Assembly: GCF_035627495.1 (NCBI RefSeq)
Contig: NZ_DASPLO010000159.1
Location: forward strand, 1-64,000
DNA length: 64,000 bases
Source: Methylocaldum sp035627495
Lineage (GTDB): Bacteria; Pseudomonadota; Gammaproteobacteria; Methylococcales; Methylococcaceae
Direction: 5' to 3'
The notes beneath the pieces are model-generated. The model did no database searches, was not told the origin of the DNA, and was given only the letters and a program-made list of their open reading frames with translations. This document shows positions 8,815-17,844 of the stretch, one piece after another. The position numbers were made by a program, and so were the translations under genes. Each line of letters starts with the position of its first letter. Within the stretch, counting starts at the first letter, position 1.

Positions 8815-10149
8815 TTAGACTAAGGACGATCCCCGTCCGATGCCGAAATAATCGAATCCCAGTGTTTTCATCCGAGCGGGATCGTAAAGATTACGGCCGT
8901 CGAAAATCACGGGATGCGACAGTTCAGACTTGATGGCGTCGAAGTTAGGACTGCGGAACACGTTCCACTCGGTGACGATGATCAAGCCGTTGGCACCCTT
9001 TAGCGTGGCTTCAGGGCTGTCGCAGAGCGTGAGGTCGGAACGGTTCCCGTACAACCGGCCGGCTTCGTGTATCGCGACCGGGTCGAAAGCCTGTACCTTA
9101 GCGCCCGCCGCCCAAAAGGCTTCAATGACGGCCCGGCTGGAAGCCTCGCGCATGTCATCGGTATTCGGCTTGAATGCCAGCCCCCAAAGAGCGAACGTCT
9201 TGCCTTTCAGATCGCCGTTAAAATAGGCGTTGACCTTATCGTAAAGTCTTAGCTTTTGCCGGTCGTTGACACCTTCGACCGCTTGCAGCAACTGCGCCTG
9301 ATATCCGACGTCGCGTGCGGTGCGCTCGAGCGCTTTCACGTCCTTCGGGAAGCACGAACCGCCGTACCCGCAGCCGGGATAAATGAAGTGGTAGCCGATT
9401 CGGGGATCCGAGCCGATACCGAGCCTCACCTTTTCGATATCCGCACCCAAACATTCCGCCAGATTCGCCAATTCGTTCATGAAGCTGATTTTCGTCGCCA
9501 GCATGGCGTTGGCCGCATACTTAGTCAGTTCGGCCGAACGAATGTCCATGCATACCAATCGGTCATGATTGCGATTGAACGGCGCATACAAAGCCCGTAA
9601 AAGCTCGGTGGTGCGGGGGTTATCCGTGCCCACCACGATACGATCCGGCTTCATGAAATCCTCGATGGCCGCGCCCTCTTTCAGGAATTCCGGGTTTGAA
9701 ACCACGTCGAATTCGAACGGCTTCTGTCGATCGTTGAGCACCGTTTTTATCGCCTGGCGTACCTTGTCCGCCGTACCAACCGGTACCGTGGATTTATTGA
9801 TCACGACGCGATAATCCTCCATGCGTTCGCCGATGCTGCGGGCGACGGCGAGCACATACTGCAGATCGGCCGATCCATCCTCGTCCGGCGGTGTGCCGAC
9901 GGCGATGAACTGAAACAAGCCGTGCCGGACCGCCAAGTCCACATCGGTGGTGAAATGCAGACGTTTAGCGGCCATGTTGCGTTCGATAATGGCATCCAAA
10001 CCGGGCTCGTAAATCGGAACCTCGCCTTGGTTGAGCCGGGCGATTTTGCCTTCGTCGATATCTACGCATACCACTTCGTTGCCCACCTCGGCGAGGCAGG
10101 CGCCGGTAACGAGACCAACATAACCCGAACCAAATACCGATACTTTCAT
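8815..10149 (-). CDS. ugd: UDP-glucose 6-dehydrogenase
   Basis: The 444-residue enzyme oxidises UDP-glucose to UDP-glucuronate with NAD, supplying precursors for exopolysaccharide or lipopolysaccharide. The N-terminal Rossmann loop is GSGYVG (residues 7-12) and the catalytic cysteine is C266 in GYGGSCFPKD. The middle dimerisation helix and the C-terminal UDP-binding domain (WGLAFKPNTDDMREA) follow in order. GDP-mannose dehydrogenase is related, but the overall pattern is UGD. It is last in the minus-strand run that starts at truA, 59 nt after metZ. Confidence 0.93.
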   Translation of the reverse strand: MKVSVFGSGYVGLVTGACLAEVGNEVVCVDIDEGKIARLNQGEVPIYEPGLDAIIERNMAAKRLHFTTDVDLAVRHGLFQFIAVGTPPDEDGSADLQYVLAVARSIGERMEDYRVVINKSTVPVGTADKVRQAIKTVLNDRQKPFEFDVVSNPEFLKEGAAIEDFMKPDRIVVGTDNPRTTELLRALYAPFNRNHDRLVCMDIRSAELTKYAANAMLATKISFMNELANLAECLGADIEKVRLGIGSDPRIGYHFIYPGCGYGGSCFPKDVKALERTARDVGYQAQLLQAVEGVNDRQKLRLYDKVNAYFNGDLKGKTFALWGLAFKPNTDDMREASSRAVIEAFWAAGAKVQAFDPVAIHEAGRLYGNRSDLTLCDSPEATLKGANGLIIVTEWNVFRSPNFDAIKSELSHPVIFDGRNLYDPARMKTLGFDYFGIGRGSSLV

Positions 10150-10208
10150 GAGTGTTCCTTCTTGTTAAGAGAGTCTGTGCTCGAACGCTGACAGAAACCG
10201 TCGAGCGA

Positions 10209-11393
10209 TCATGAAAAGGCTCGAAGCAAATCGGCCTTGATGTCTTCGATATTTTCCAGCCCGACCGCGATACGGACCAAACCGTCGCCGATCCCGGCCG
10301 CGGCGCGCTCGCTTTCGCTTAGTCTACCGTGGGTGGTGGTCGCGGGATGCGTAATCGTCGTCTTCACATCCCCGAGGTTTGCGGTGATGGACAGCATCCG
10401 GGTCGCGTCAATCAGTTTCCAGGCCCCTTCCCGGCCTCCCTCGACTTCGAAGCTTACGATTCCACCGCCCCCAAATTGTTGCCGCACGGCCAGCTCATGC
10501 TGTGGATGGGATGGCAGACCCGGATAATACACTCGCCTTACCCAGGATCGGGTTTCCAGCCACCGTGCAAGGTTCAGCGCATTTTCGCTATGGGCGCGCA
10601 TGCGTATCGACAAAGTTTCGAGACCCTTGAGAAACACCCAGGCGTTGAAAGGGCTCATGGAGGGTCCCCCCGTCCTTAGAAACGGATAAATCTCCTTATC
10701 CAATAACTCCTGCTGGCCGACGATCGCGCCTCCGATGCACCGTCCCTGCCCATCCAGGTACTTGGTTGCCGAATGAATAACGATGTCCGCCCCCAATTCC
10801 AAGGGCTTCTGTAGAGCGGGCGTGCAGAAACAGTTGTCGACCACCAAAAGACTGCCGTTTTGCTTCGCAATCGTTGCAAGACGATTAATATCCGCAATCT
10901 CGGTCAGCGGATTAGAGGGGGTCTCGAGAAAAAGAAAGCGCGTCTCGGTTCTGACAGCCGCCTCCCACGCCGAATAATCGGTCATATCCACAAAAGTGGT
11001 CGCGACACCGAATTTGCTTAGGTAATTCTGAAACAGCAAGACGGTGTTGCCGAACACGCCCCGCGAGCAGACTACATGGTCGCCGGCCTTCAACAAACCG
11101 AAGGCTGTCGTAGCGATAGCCGCCATTCCCGATGCGACCGCGATGCAGCGTTCGCCGCTTTCCAGGGCGGCAAGCCTTTCCTCGAAAGCCCGCACGGTGG
11201 GATTGGTGAAGCGCGAGTAGATATTGCCGGGAACTTTGCCGGAAAATCTGGCGGCGGCATCCTCGGCGCTGTCGAATACGTAGCTGGAGGTCGCAAAGAT
11301 CGGGTCGGAATGCTCCTGCTCGGCGGTCCGTCTCTGCCCTGCACGTATGGCTTGAGTCTCGACGGCATATTGCTGCCAATCCCAGTCGGTCAT
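10209..11393 (-). CDS. metZ: O-succinylhomoserine sulfhydrylase
   Basis: The 394-residue enzyme belongs to the Cys/Met-metabolism PLP family and makes homocysteine from an O-acylhomoserine and sulfide. The PLP lysine is K211 in SATKYLDGQG, and the phosphate-binding region is SGMAAIATT near residue 88. Its position just after purF is the usual gammaproteobacterial context for MetZ and supports this call over cystathionine gamma-synthase or a lyase. The gap from purF is 35 nt, so it is probably in the same operon. Confidence 0.93.
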   Translation of the reverse strand: MTDWDWQQYAVETQAIRAGQRRTAEQEHSDPIFATSSYVFDSAEDAAARFSGKVPGNIYSRFTNPTVRAFEERLAALESGERCIAVASGMAAIATTAFGLLKAGDHVVCSRGVFGNTVLLFQNYLSKFGVATTFVDMTDYSAWEAAVRTETRFLFLETPSNPLTEIADINRLATIAKQNGSLLVVDNCFCTPALQKPLELGADIVIHSATKYLDGQGRCIGGAIVGQQELLDKEIYPFLRTGGPSMSPFNAWVFLKGLETLSIRMRAHSENALNLARWLETRSWVRRVYYPGLPSHPQHELAVRQQFGGGGIVSFEVEGGREGAWKLIDATRMLSITANLGDVKTTITHPATTTHGRLSESERAAAGIGDGLVRIAVGLENIEDIKADLLRAFS

Positions 11394-11428
11394 AACTCGT
11401 CTATCCCCTTTAAGAAAGCGTCTCGGAA

Positions 11429-12937
11429 CTAGCCCGCGTTGTGCAGATCGATGATCGACCCATCGGCCGAGCGTGTGGTTTTGGCCTGATCGTTCCGATG
11501 CCTGCTGAGACGATCGAGGTAATCTTGGTTGATATCCCCGGTCACATAATCACTGTTGAAACAAGAGGTGTCAAACCGTCCGACGGAAGGATTCCCTTTT
11601 TGGACCGCCTCGATCAAATCGTCCAAGTCCTGATAAATCAGCCAATCCGCGCCGAGCTCTTCCTGAACATCCCGTTCGCTACGCCCGTGGGCGATCAGCT
11701 CATGCGCCGCCGGCATGTCGATACCATAGACGTTAGGATAACGCACCGGCGGGGATGCGGAAGCGAAATAGACTTTGCGCGCTCCGGCGTCGCGCGCCAT
11801 CTGGATGATCTGCATCGATGTGGTGCCCCGGACGATGGAGTCGTCGACCAGTAGCACGTTCTTATCTTTGAACTCCAGATCGATGGCATTAAGCTTTTGC
11901 CTGACCGATTTCTTGCGAAGTTGTTGGCCCGGCATGATGAACGTACGTCCGATGTAGCGATTCTTGATGAACCCTTCCCGGTATTTCACTCCCAACCCAT
12001 TAGCGAGCTGCAAAGCCGCGGTCCGGCTTGTATCCGGAATGGGAATCACGACGTCGATGTCGTGATCGGGACGCAATCGCAGAATTTTTTCGGCCAATTT
12101 ATCGCCCATGCGAAGCCGGGCCTTGTAGACGGAGATATTGTCGATGATGGAGTCGGGTCGTGCAAAATAGACGAACTCGAAGATACACGGCGAATAAAGC
12201 ACTTTTTCGGTGCATCGGCGCGTATGCAGCGTGCCGTTCTTCTCGATGATCACCGCTTCGCCCGGCAGTACGTCCCTAATGAGTTTGAATCCCAAAACGT
12301 CCAGAGCGACGCTTTCCGAAGCGATCATGTAATCGGTGCCCTTGGCGGTTTTGCGTTCGCCGAACACCAAGGGGCGAATACCGTACGGGTCCCGAAAACC
12401 GATGATGCCGAAGCCGGTAATCATCGCAACTACCGAGTAAGCCCCCCGGCAGCGCCGGTGTACCTCAGCCACGGCACGGAACACGTCCTCGGCACCGACC
12501 CGAAGTTTTCCCAATTCCTGAAGCTCATGGGCGAAGACGTTCAGGAGAACCTCCGAGTCGGAATCGGTGTTGATATGCCGTTGGTCTTGGGCAAACAGCT
12601 CTTCCTTCAGTACCTCGGCATTGGTCAAGTTACCGTTGTGCGCCAAACTGATCCCGTAAGGAGAATTGACGTAAAACGGCTGAGCCTCGGCCGAGCTCGT
12701 GCACCCCGCGGTGGGATAACGGACATGGGCGATGCCCATCTTTCCCCTGAGATTCACCATGTGCCTGGTATGGAATACGTCCCGTACCAAACCACTGTCC
12801 TTGCGCAAGTTAAAACGATCACCTTCGCAGGTGACGATACCCGCGGCATCCTGTCCCCGATGTTGCAATACGGTCAGGGCTTCATAAAGCTCCTGATTGA
12901 CTTCGTCACTGGAAACGATGCCGGCAATACCACACAT
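11429..12937 (-). CDS. purF: Amidophosphoribosyltransferase
   Basis: The 502-residue enzyme catalyses the first committed step of purine synthesis, transferring ammonia from glutamine to PRPP. The N-terminus MCGIAGIV places the catalytic Cys at residue 2 after Met removal (class II glutaminase), and the PRPP loop is VLLVDDSIVRGTTS in the C-terminal half. There is no propeptide, as in the E. coli type. It lies 26 nt after cvpA; cvpA-purF pairing is conserved in Gammaproteobacteria. Confidence 0.97.
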   Translation of the reverse strand: MCGIAGIVSSDEVNQELYEALTVLQHRGQDAAGIVTCEGDRFNLRKDSGLVRDVFHTRHMVNLRGKMGIAHVRYPTAGCTSSAEAQPFYVNSPYGISLAHNGNLTNAEVLKEELFAQDQRHINTDSDSEVLLNVFAHELQELGKLRVGAEDVFRAVAEVHRRCRGAYSVVAMITGFGIIGFRDPYGIRPLVFGERKTAKGTDYMIASESVALDVLGFKLIRDVLPGEAVIIEKNGTLHTRRCTEKVLYSPCIFEFVYFARPDSIIDNISVYKARLRMGDKLAEKILRLRPDHDIDVVIPIPDTSRTAALQLANGLGVKYREGFIKNRYIGRTFIMPGQQLRKKSVRQKLNAIDLEFKDKNVLLVDDSIVRGTTSMQIIQMARDAGARKVYFASASPPVRYPNVYGIDMPAAHELIAHGRSERDVQEELGADWLIYQDLDDLIEAVQKGNPSVGRFDTSCFNSDYVTGDINQDYLDRLSRHRNDQAKTTRSADGSIIDLHNAG

Positions 12938-12963
12938 AGATCAACTCACTTAACGAGGGAAAA

Positions 12964-13464
12964 TCATCGAAACTTGACATAGCCGCCGAAATCCGAGGGA
13001 AGCTGGTCACGCAGCCACAAAGCTAAAGATTGGAACGGTGGAATCAACGCAGACTCTTTCCACCAAGGATCTTCCGGAAGAGGAGTCACTCCGGCGAGAA
13101 GAACCAGCACTGCAACGACAATCGTCCCGCGGCCGATTCCGAACACCATTCCCGCAAGACGGTCAGTACCTGTCAACCCGGTACTTTGCACCAGTTTGTA
13201 CAGCAAGAAACCAATTAAGCTGGCCAATATCAAGCTGGCGAAAAAAAGCACCGCAAATGACGCGGCAATCCGGGCGGAAGGAATTGAGATTACAGAATCG
13301 AGATAAACTGAAAAATCACGGCTGAAGCGCAAGCCGATCCAAGCGGCGGAAATCCAAGCACAGAGCGAAAACACCTCGCGCATCAAGCCGCGCAATAGGC
13401 CGATGAGGGCCGATAGACCAATAATCCCGACAATACAGTAATCGATCCAAACCAGATTAGGCAT
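12964..13464 (-). CDS. cvpA: CvpA family inner-membrane protein
   Basis: The 166-residue protein has four predicted membrane segments (about residues 5-24, 28-46, 61-85 and 100-122), matching CvpA, named for its effect on colicin V production in E. coli. Its biochemical role is unsettled. The identification rests on the hydrophobic profile, the start motif WIDYCIVGIIGLSALIGLLRG and the location directly before purF. Confidence 0.9.
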   Translation of the reverse strand: MPNLVWIDYCIVGIIGLSALIGLLRGLMREVFSLCAWISAAWIGLRFSRDFSVYLDSVISIPSARIAASFAVLFFASLILASLIGFLLYKLVQSTGLTGTDRLAGMVFGIGRGTIVVAVLVLLAGVTPLPEDPWWKESALIPPFQSLALWLRDQLPSDFGGYVKFR

Positions 13465-13534
13465 GTCGTACCGATGCCGACAGTAGAATTGATTATCGTC
13501 TTGTAAAAAGTCCGGTATCCAGCCACGCCACCGA

Positions 13535-14653
13535 TTAAGGATGCGGAACCACGAAACCTTTTATGCCGACCGTATTTTCGATCTGCTTCTGCACCTGCTC
13601 TGCCCGCGTCCGGTTCAATTCAGGGCCTACTTGGACTCGGTAGACGGAAGTTCCGGCATTGGTAACGACCTCTACAAATGCGGGAAAGTTCGATTTTCTC
13701 AGCTTGTCGGCCAGCGATCGCGCATTGCCCTCGGCAGTGAAGCTACCGGTTTGAACAACCCACGCCGCAAGATCATCGGACTCCCCCGGCTTGGGTTCCG
13801 ACGCGGGGACCTGCGGTTCCGGAAGCTTGGCGGGCGCAGCTCCCATTGTCGGCCTGGTTGGATTCTCAGCAGCTTTTGCGACTGATTCAGGCTGTACAGG
13901 TCTCGCATTGTCAAAAGAGGGCCTGGTCTGCGCCGATTTTTGGAACGAGGACGAGACAGACTTAACGCCTGCAGAGGGTTCGACTGTCTTTGTCGCCTCT
14001 GGCTTCTTCGGTCCCGCTTCGGCCGACCTCGCAGGTGCCGCCTTTGCTTTCGTTTTAGGCGGTGCAACCGATTGTTCAGTCCTTCCACGCAGCTCGGACG
14101 GCGCAGAATCACTCGCAACTTCCTCGTCCGAGGTAAACGTTAGCGGCTCCGGTTCGAGCTTGCTTTTTTTGACCGGGGCTTGTTTTACTTTAGTGGCCAC
14201 CGGTTTTTCGGTTTTAACCGCCTGAACGCTTTCCTGACCGGCGGATTTAGCCGCGGGTCGGCTTTGCTCGATACCGGTGTCCTCAATCACGCCATCATCG
14301 GCGGTTATCGAATCGCTGTTCGCCGCAGGGTCCTCGCGATTTCCGGATTTTTCGCCGGAGTCGGCTACAGCCGTCCGCTCGCTCTCCGCCGTCTTGGAGT
14401 CTCCATCCGTCAAAGGAATAATCCGATAACCCGTGTCGGCATTTTCTTGTTCGTCCGACGGAGCAGCCTCGGCTGCCGATTTCGGCAGCTCGATGGATCT
14501 TTCCTCAATCTCCCTGGGAAGCGCCGGAATATCGCCCGCGCCGACGGTGCTTTGATCTCCCTGCCGGTCCTCGAACAGCATGGGCACGAAAATAACCACC
14601 AGAGAGGCGATGATGGTGGCGCCGATGAGACGTTGTTTCAGTTGTTGATCCAT
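13535..14653 (-). CDS. dedD: SPOR-domain cell-division protein, DedD-like
   Basis: The 372-residue protein has a short cytoplasmic tail, one membrane helix (about 10-26), a long Pro/Ala/Lys/Glu-rich linker of low complexity, and a C-terminal SPOR domain (last ~75 residues, starting near AAWVVQTGSFTAEGNA). SPOR domains bind denuded septal peptidoglycan, so it probably works at the division site, as DedD does. The start at 14653 has GAGGT upstream; a longer frame exists but enters a repeat element. The folC-dedD-cvpA-purF order supports the name. The linker is longer than in E. coli DedD (220 aa). Confidence 0.85.
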   Translation of the reverse strand: MDQQLKQRLIGATIIASLVVIFVPMLFEDRQGDQSTVGAGDIPALPREIEERSIELPKSAAEAAPSDEQENADTGYRIIPLTDGDSKTAESERTAVADSGEKSGNREDPAANSDSITADDGVIEDTGIEQSRPAAKSAGQESVQAVKTEKPVATKVKQAPVKKSKLEPEPLTFTSDEEVASDSAPSELRGRTEQSVAPPKTKAKAAPARSAEAGPKKPEATKTVEPSAGVKSVSSSFQKSAQTRPSFDNARPVQPESVAKAAENPTRPTMGAAPAKLPEPQVPASEPKPGESDDLAAWVVQTGSFTAEGNARSLADKLRKSNFPAFVEVVTNAGTSVYRVQVGPELNRTRAEQVQKQIENTVGIKGFVVPHP

Positions 14654-14668
14654 GTACACCTCGGACTC

Positions 14669-14788
14669 AGAGGTTGTGAAAAAATCTACTACGCAGCCCA
14701 AGTCCGCTCCTGCTCGCCGTACCCCTTTGTACGCCTGCGCTTCTCGGAACGGACTCGGGCCGCTCGCGACGGCTTTTTCACAACCTCT
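14669..14788. repeat. MITE-like element with 15-bp terminal inverted repeats
   Basis: AGAGGTTGTGAAAAA (14669-14683) is repeated inverted at 14774-14788. The 120-bp interior holds a GTACnnnnnnGTAC-type motif. No coding potential is evident. It separates folC from dedD and its right arm overlaps the folC stop region. A second element of the same architecture lies at 52615-52758. Confidence 0.6.
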
Positions 14789-16050
14789 CAGTTCATATGA
14801 GCCAAATACTCGGAAACCAAAAAGAAGGAGCCAAACACAAGCAGAAGGTGATCGCTCTCCGCGCTCCGTCTAGCGGCATCAAATGCCGCCGCGGCATCGG
14901 GGAAACCCGAGCGGACCGCTGAGACACCAAGACTGTCAAAAACAGCCAAAAGTTGATCGGCAGTCGCCGCTCGGGGCATTTTGAGGGGCGCCAAATACCA
15001 ATGTTCAACCAGGTCTTTTATATTATTGATTATCCCGGAAATGTCCTTGTCCCGCATAACGGCAAAGACCGCGTGTATGGTTTTCCCGCTAAACTGGCGG
15101 CGCAGATGATCCGCCAATACCCTTACGGCCTGGGGATTGTGCGCCACATCCAATAATACAGGAATGCTTCCGGGGATGTATTGAAACCGTCCGGCCAAAG
15201 TGACATTTCTCAATGCCTCACGAATCGCTGCTGGCGATACGGGCAAGCGGCTTTCAACTCTATGCAAGGTCTCCAGCACAGCCGATGCATTTATTAACTG
15301 GTGATCGCCTTTTAGTGCCGGAAACGGCAAATCCGTGAGTTCGGCATTCCGTCCGAGCCAGTCCCAACTGCCACTGAGCATTTCATATCTAAAATCCCGT
15401 CCCAGATACGAAAGTGGAACGTCATGCTCCTCAGCGTATTGAACCACGGCCGCCGGCACGTCGATATCTCCGACTACCGCAGGTCTCCCAGATCTAAAAA
15501 TGCCCGCTTTCTCCAATCCTATGGCCGTGCGGGTATCACCCAACCAATCCTGGTGATCCAGGTCGATGCTGGCAATCAAGGCCACATCTGCGTCGATGAT
15601 GTTCACGGCGTCCAGACGCCCGCCCAAACCGACTTCGAGCACCTGGACGTCCAGATCGGCAGCGTCGAAGATATCGAGCGCCGCCAATGTACCGAACTCG
15701 AAAAAACTAAGGGTAATCTCCTCACGCACACGTTCTATACGCTCGAACGCACCGCAAATTCGGTCGTCGCTGCTGGGTTGCCCGTCAATGCAAATTCGCT
15801 CGTTATAGCGAAGAAGATGCGGCGAAGTATAGGTGCCCACCCGGTATCCCTCGCTGCGCAAAATGGCGTCCAGCATTGCCACGCAGGAACCTTTTCCGTT
15901 GGTACCGCCAACGGTGATAGTGAAGGGCGGCTTTCCGCTATTGCCAAGCCGCCCGTAGACTTCTTTAACGCGGGACAAACCAAGATCAATGGACTTCGGG
16001 TGCAGGGTCTCCTGCCAGGCCAGCCACTCGGCCAGCGTGTTGAAACGCAT
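14788..16050 (-). CDS. folC: Bifunctional dihydrofolate / folylpolyglutamate synthase
   Basis: The 420-residue ligase adds glutamate to dihydropteroate and to reduced folates. The ATP loop is GTNGKGS (residues 49-55), followed by the Mur-ligase-like C-terminal domain (LLDVAHNPQAVR). The start at 16050 (MRFNTLAEWLAW) lies 4 nt after the accD stop, indicating translational coupling; an upstream in-frame TTG would add 19 residues inside accD and is not needed. Folate supply fits with mtdA/fchA nearby. Its stop lies inside the terminal repeat of the MITE-like element. Confidence 0.95.
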   Translation of the reverse strand: MRFNTLAEWLAWQETLHPKSIDLGLSRVKEVYGRLGNSGKPPFTITVGGTNGKGSCVAMLDAILRSEGYRVGTYTSPHLLRYNERICIDGQPSSDDRICGAFERIERVREEITLSFFEFGTLAALDIFDAADLDVQVLEVGLGGRLDAVNIIDADVALIASIDLDHQDWLGDTRTAIGLEKAGIFRSGRPAVVGDIDVPAAVVQYAEEHDVPLSYLGRDFRYEMLSGSWDWLGRNAELTDLPFPALKGDHQLINASAVLETLHRVESRLPVSPAAIREALRNVTLAGRFQYIPGSIPVLLDVAHNPQAVRVLADHLRRQFSGKTIHAVFAVMRDKDISGIINNIKDLVEHWYLAPLKMPRAATADQLLAVFDSLGVSAVRSGFPDAAAAFDAARRSAESDHLLLVFGSFFLVSEYLAHMN

Positions 16051-16054
16051 GGAC

Positions 16055-17026
16055 TTATTCGTCGCCCGTGATTTCGTCGGCAGAAAGAGCCGTATAGGCC
16101 GCGGCAACCGTTTCGGCTCTTTCGGCGCGTTTCTCCACGATTACAGCCTCGGCGCTTGCAGCCGCGGGCCTTTCGCATGTCAACATGGCGAGCAGCGATG
16201 CGATCTTCTCACGCATTTCCCGACGATCGACAATCATATCCAAAGCGCCGTGTTCGAGCAGGAATTCGCTGTGCTGAAATCCTTCCGGCAGCTTTTCACG
16301 GACGGTCTGTTCGATGACGCGCGGCCCGGCAAAACCGATCAAAGCGCCTGGCTCACCGATGTTGATGTCACCCAGCATGGCCAAGCTGGCAGACACGCCG
16401 CCCATCGTCGGGTCCGTCATCACGGAAATAAAAGGAATGCCTGCATCGGCCAGCCGCGCCAAGGCGGCGCTGGTTTTCGCCATCTGAAATAAGGACAGTA
16501 ACGACTCCTGCATACGGGCACCGCCGCTGGCGCTGAATACAACCAGTGGAATTCCCTGCTCGAGGCAGTGGTTAACTCCCCGCACGAATCGCTCCCCCAC
16601 TACCGATCCCATTGAGCCGCCCATGAATTCAAAATTGAATGCGGCCGTCACCAGAGGGAGTCCCTGAAGCTGCCCGGCTACGACGATCAGCGCGTCTCTC
16701 TCACCGGTGGTCTTTTGCGCTTGGTTCAAGCGATCCTTGTATTTCTTGCTGTCCTTGAATTTAAGCGGGTCAACCGACGCGAGGCCTTCGCCGATTTCCT
16801 GCCGATTGCCGGGATCGAGGAACAAATGAAGGCGTTTGCGCCCGCTGATGCGCATGTGATGAGCGCACTTGGGGCAAACCTCCAGATTCCTTTCCACTTC
16901 CGACCTGTACAGTATTGCATTGCAGGCCGGACATTTGCTCCACAAACCCTCGGGTACCGCGCTCTTCGTGGAAGCTTCGGTGCGGATTTTCGAAGGTACT
17001 AATTTGTGAAACCAGCTCAAGGTCAT
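16055..17026 (-). CDS. accD: Acetyl-CoA carboxylase carboxyltransferase, beta subunit
   Basis: The 323-residue subunit transfers the carboxyl group from biotin to acetyl-CoA to make malonyl-CoA. The N-terminal zinc ribbon has C32, C35, C51 and C54 (CPAC...CPKC), and the crotonase-like core contains GGSMGSVVGERF and ASGGARMQE. The C-terminus runs about 30 residues past the core with acidic and Ala-rich sequence. Its ATG overlaps the trpA stop (ATGA), so the two are translationally coupled. Confidence 0.96.
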   Translation of the reverse strand: MTLSWFHKLVPSKIRTEASTKSAVPEGLWSKCPACNAILYRSEVERNLEVCPKCAHHMRISGRKRLHLFLDPGNRQEIGEGLASVDPLKFKDSKKYKDRLNQAQKTTGERDALIVVAGQLQGLPLVTAAFNFEFMGGSMGSVVGERFVRGVNHCLEQGIPLVVFSASGGARMQESLLSLFQMAKTSAALARLADAGIPFISVMTDPTMGGVSASLAMLGDINIGEPGALIGFAGPRVIEQTVREKLPEGFQHSEFLLEHGALDMIVDRREMREKIASLLAMLTCERPAAASAEAVIVEKRAERAETVAAAYTALSADEITGDE

Positions 17027-17844
17027 AACTCTCGCGAAGGTGATGCGTCCATTGCGGCACGCATGGATTTCAACAGATCAACAATGTCGTCGAGCGCCCG
17101 TCCGAGATTACTCTGCGCGACCTCGATTTTTTCAACCAGCGCGCTACCTACCACTACCGCATCGGCAAATTTGGATATCGTGGCCGCGATTTCCGCATTC
17201 TTGACGCCGAATCCGACGCCCAGCGGCAAATCCGTGAGCGCGCGGATTTCGGAAAGCTTGCGCTCGACATCGCTCAAGTCCAAATGCGACGCGCCCGTCA
17301 CGCCTTTCAGAGAAACGTAGTACAAATAGCCCCGTCCCAGCTGGCCCATCTTACATATCCGCTCATCGGTGCTATTGGGCGCGAGCAGAAAAATCGGATC
17401 GACGCCGGCTTGCTCCAGAAGCGACAACAGATCCGACGATTCTTCGGGAGGCATGTCCACGGTAAGGACGCCATCGACGCCCGCACTTTTCGCTCTGTCG
17501 GCGAACGCGCGGTAACCCATGCACTCGATCGGGTTGAGATACCCCATCAGGACGATCGGCGTCTCGCTGTCTGTCGAACGGAACTGCTCCACCATGTCCA
17601 GCACCCGGCGCAGGCTCATCTTATGCAACAGAGCGCGCTCGCTGGCTTTTTGGATTACGGGACCGTCCGCCATCGGATCGGAAAACGGCACGCCTAATTC
17701 GATGATATCGGCACCGGCCTCTACTATGGCGTGCATCGCCGGAACCGTAAAATCCGGATGGGGATCTCCCGCGGTAATAAAGGGGATGAGAGCTTTCCGG
17801 TTGGCTTGCTTTAAAGTCTGGAATTTGGCGGTCAAACGGCTCAC
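17023..17844 (-). CDS. trpA: Tryptophan synthase alpha subunit
   Basis: The 273-residue TIM-barrel enzyme cleaves indole-3-glycerol phosphate. The catalytic Glu sits in IIELGVPFSDPMADG (about residues 47-61) and the Asp in GYLNPIE...GVLTVDMP. It begins with GTG, overlapping the trpB stop as GTGA. It works in a complex with TrpB, whose gene is directly upstream. Confidence 0.96.
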   Translation of the reverse strand: MSRLTAKFQTLKQANRKALIPFITAGDPHPDFTVPAMHAIVEAGADIIELGVPFSDPMADGPVIQKASERALLHKMSLRRVLDMVEQFRSTDSETPIVLMGYLNPIECMGYRAFADRAKSAGVDGVLTVDMPPEESSDLLSLLEQAGVDPIFLLAPNSTDERICKMGQLGRGYLYYVSLKGVTGASHLDLSDVERKLSEIRALTDLPLGVGFGVKNAEIAATISKFADAVVVGSALVEKIEVAQSNLGRALDDIVDLLKSMRAAMDASPSREL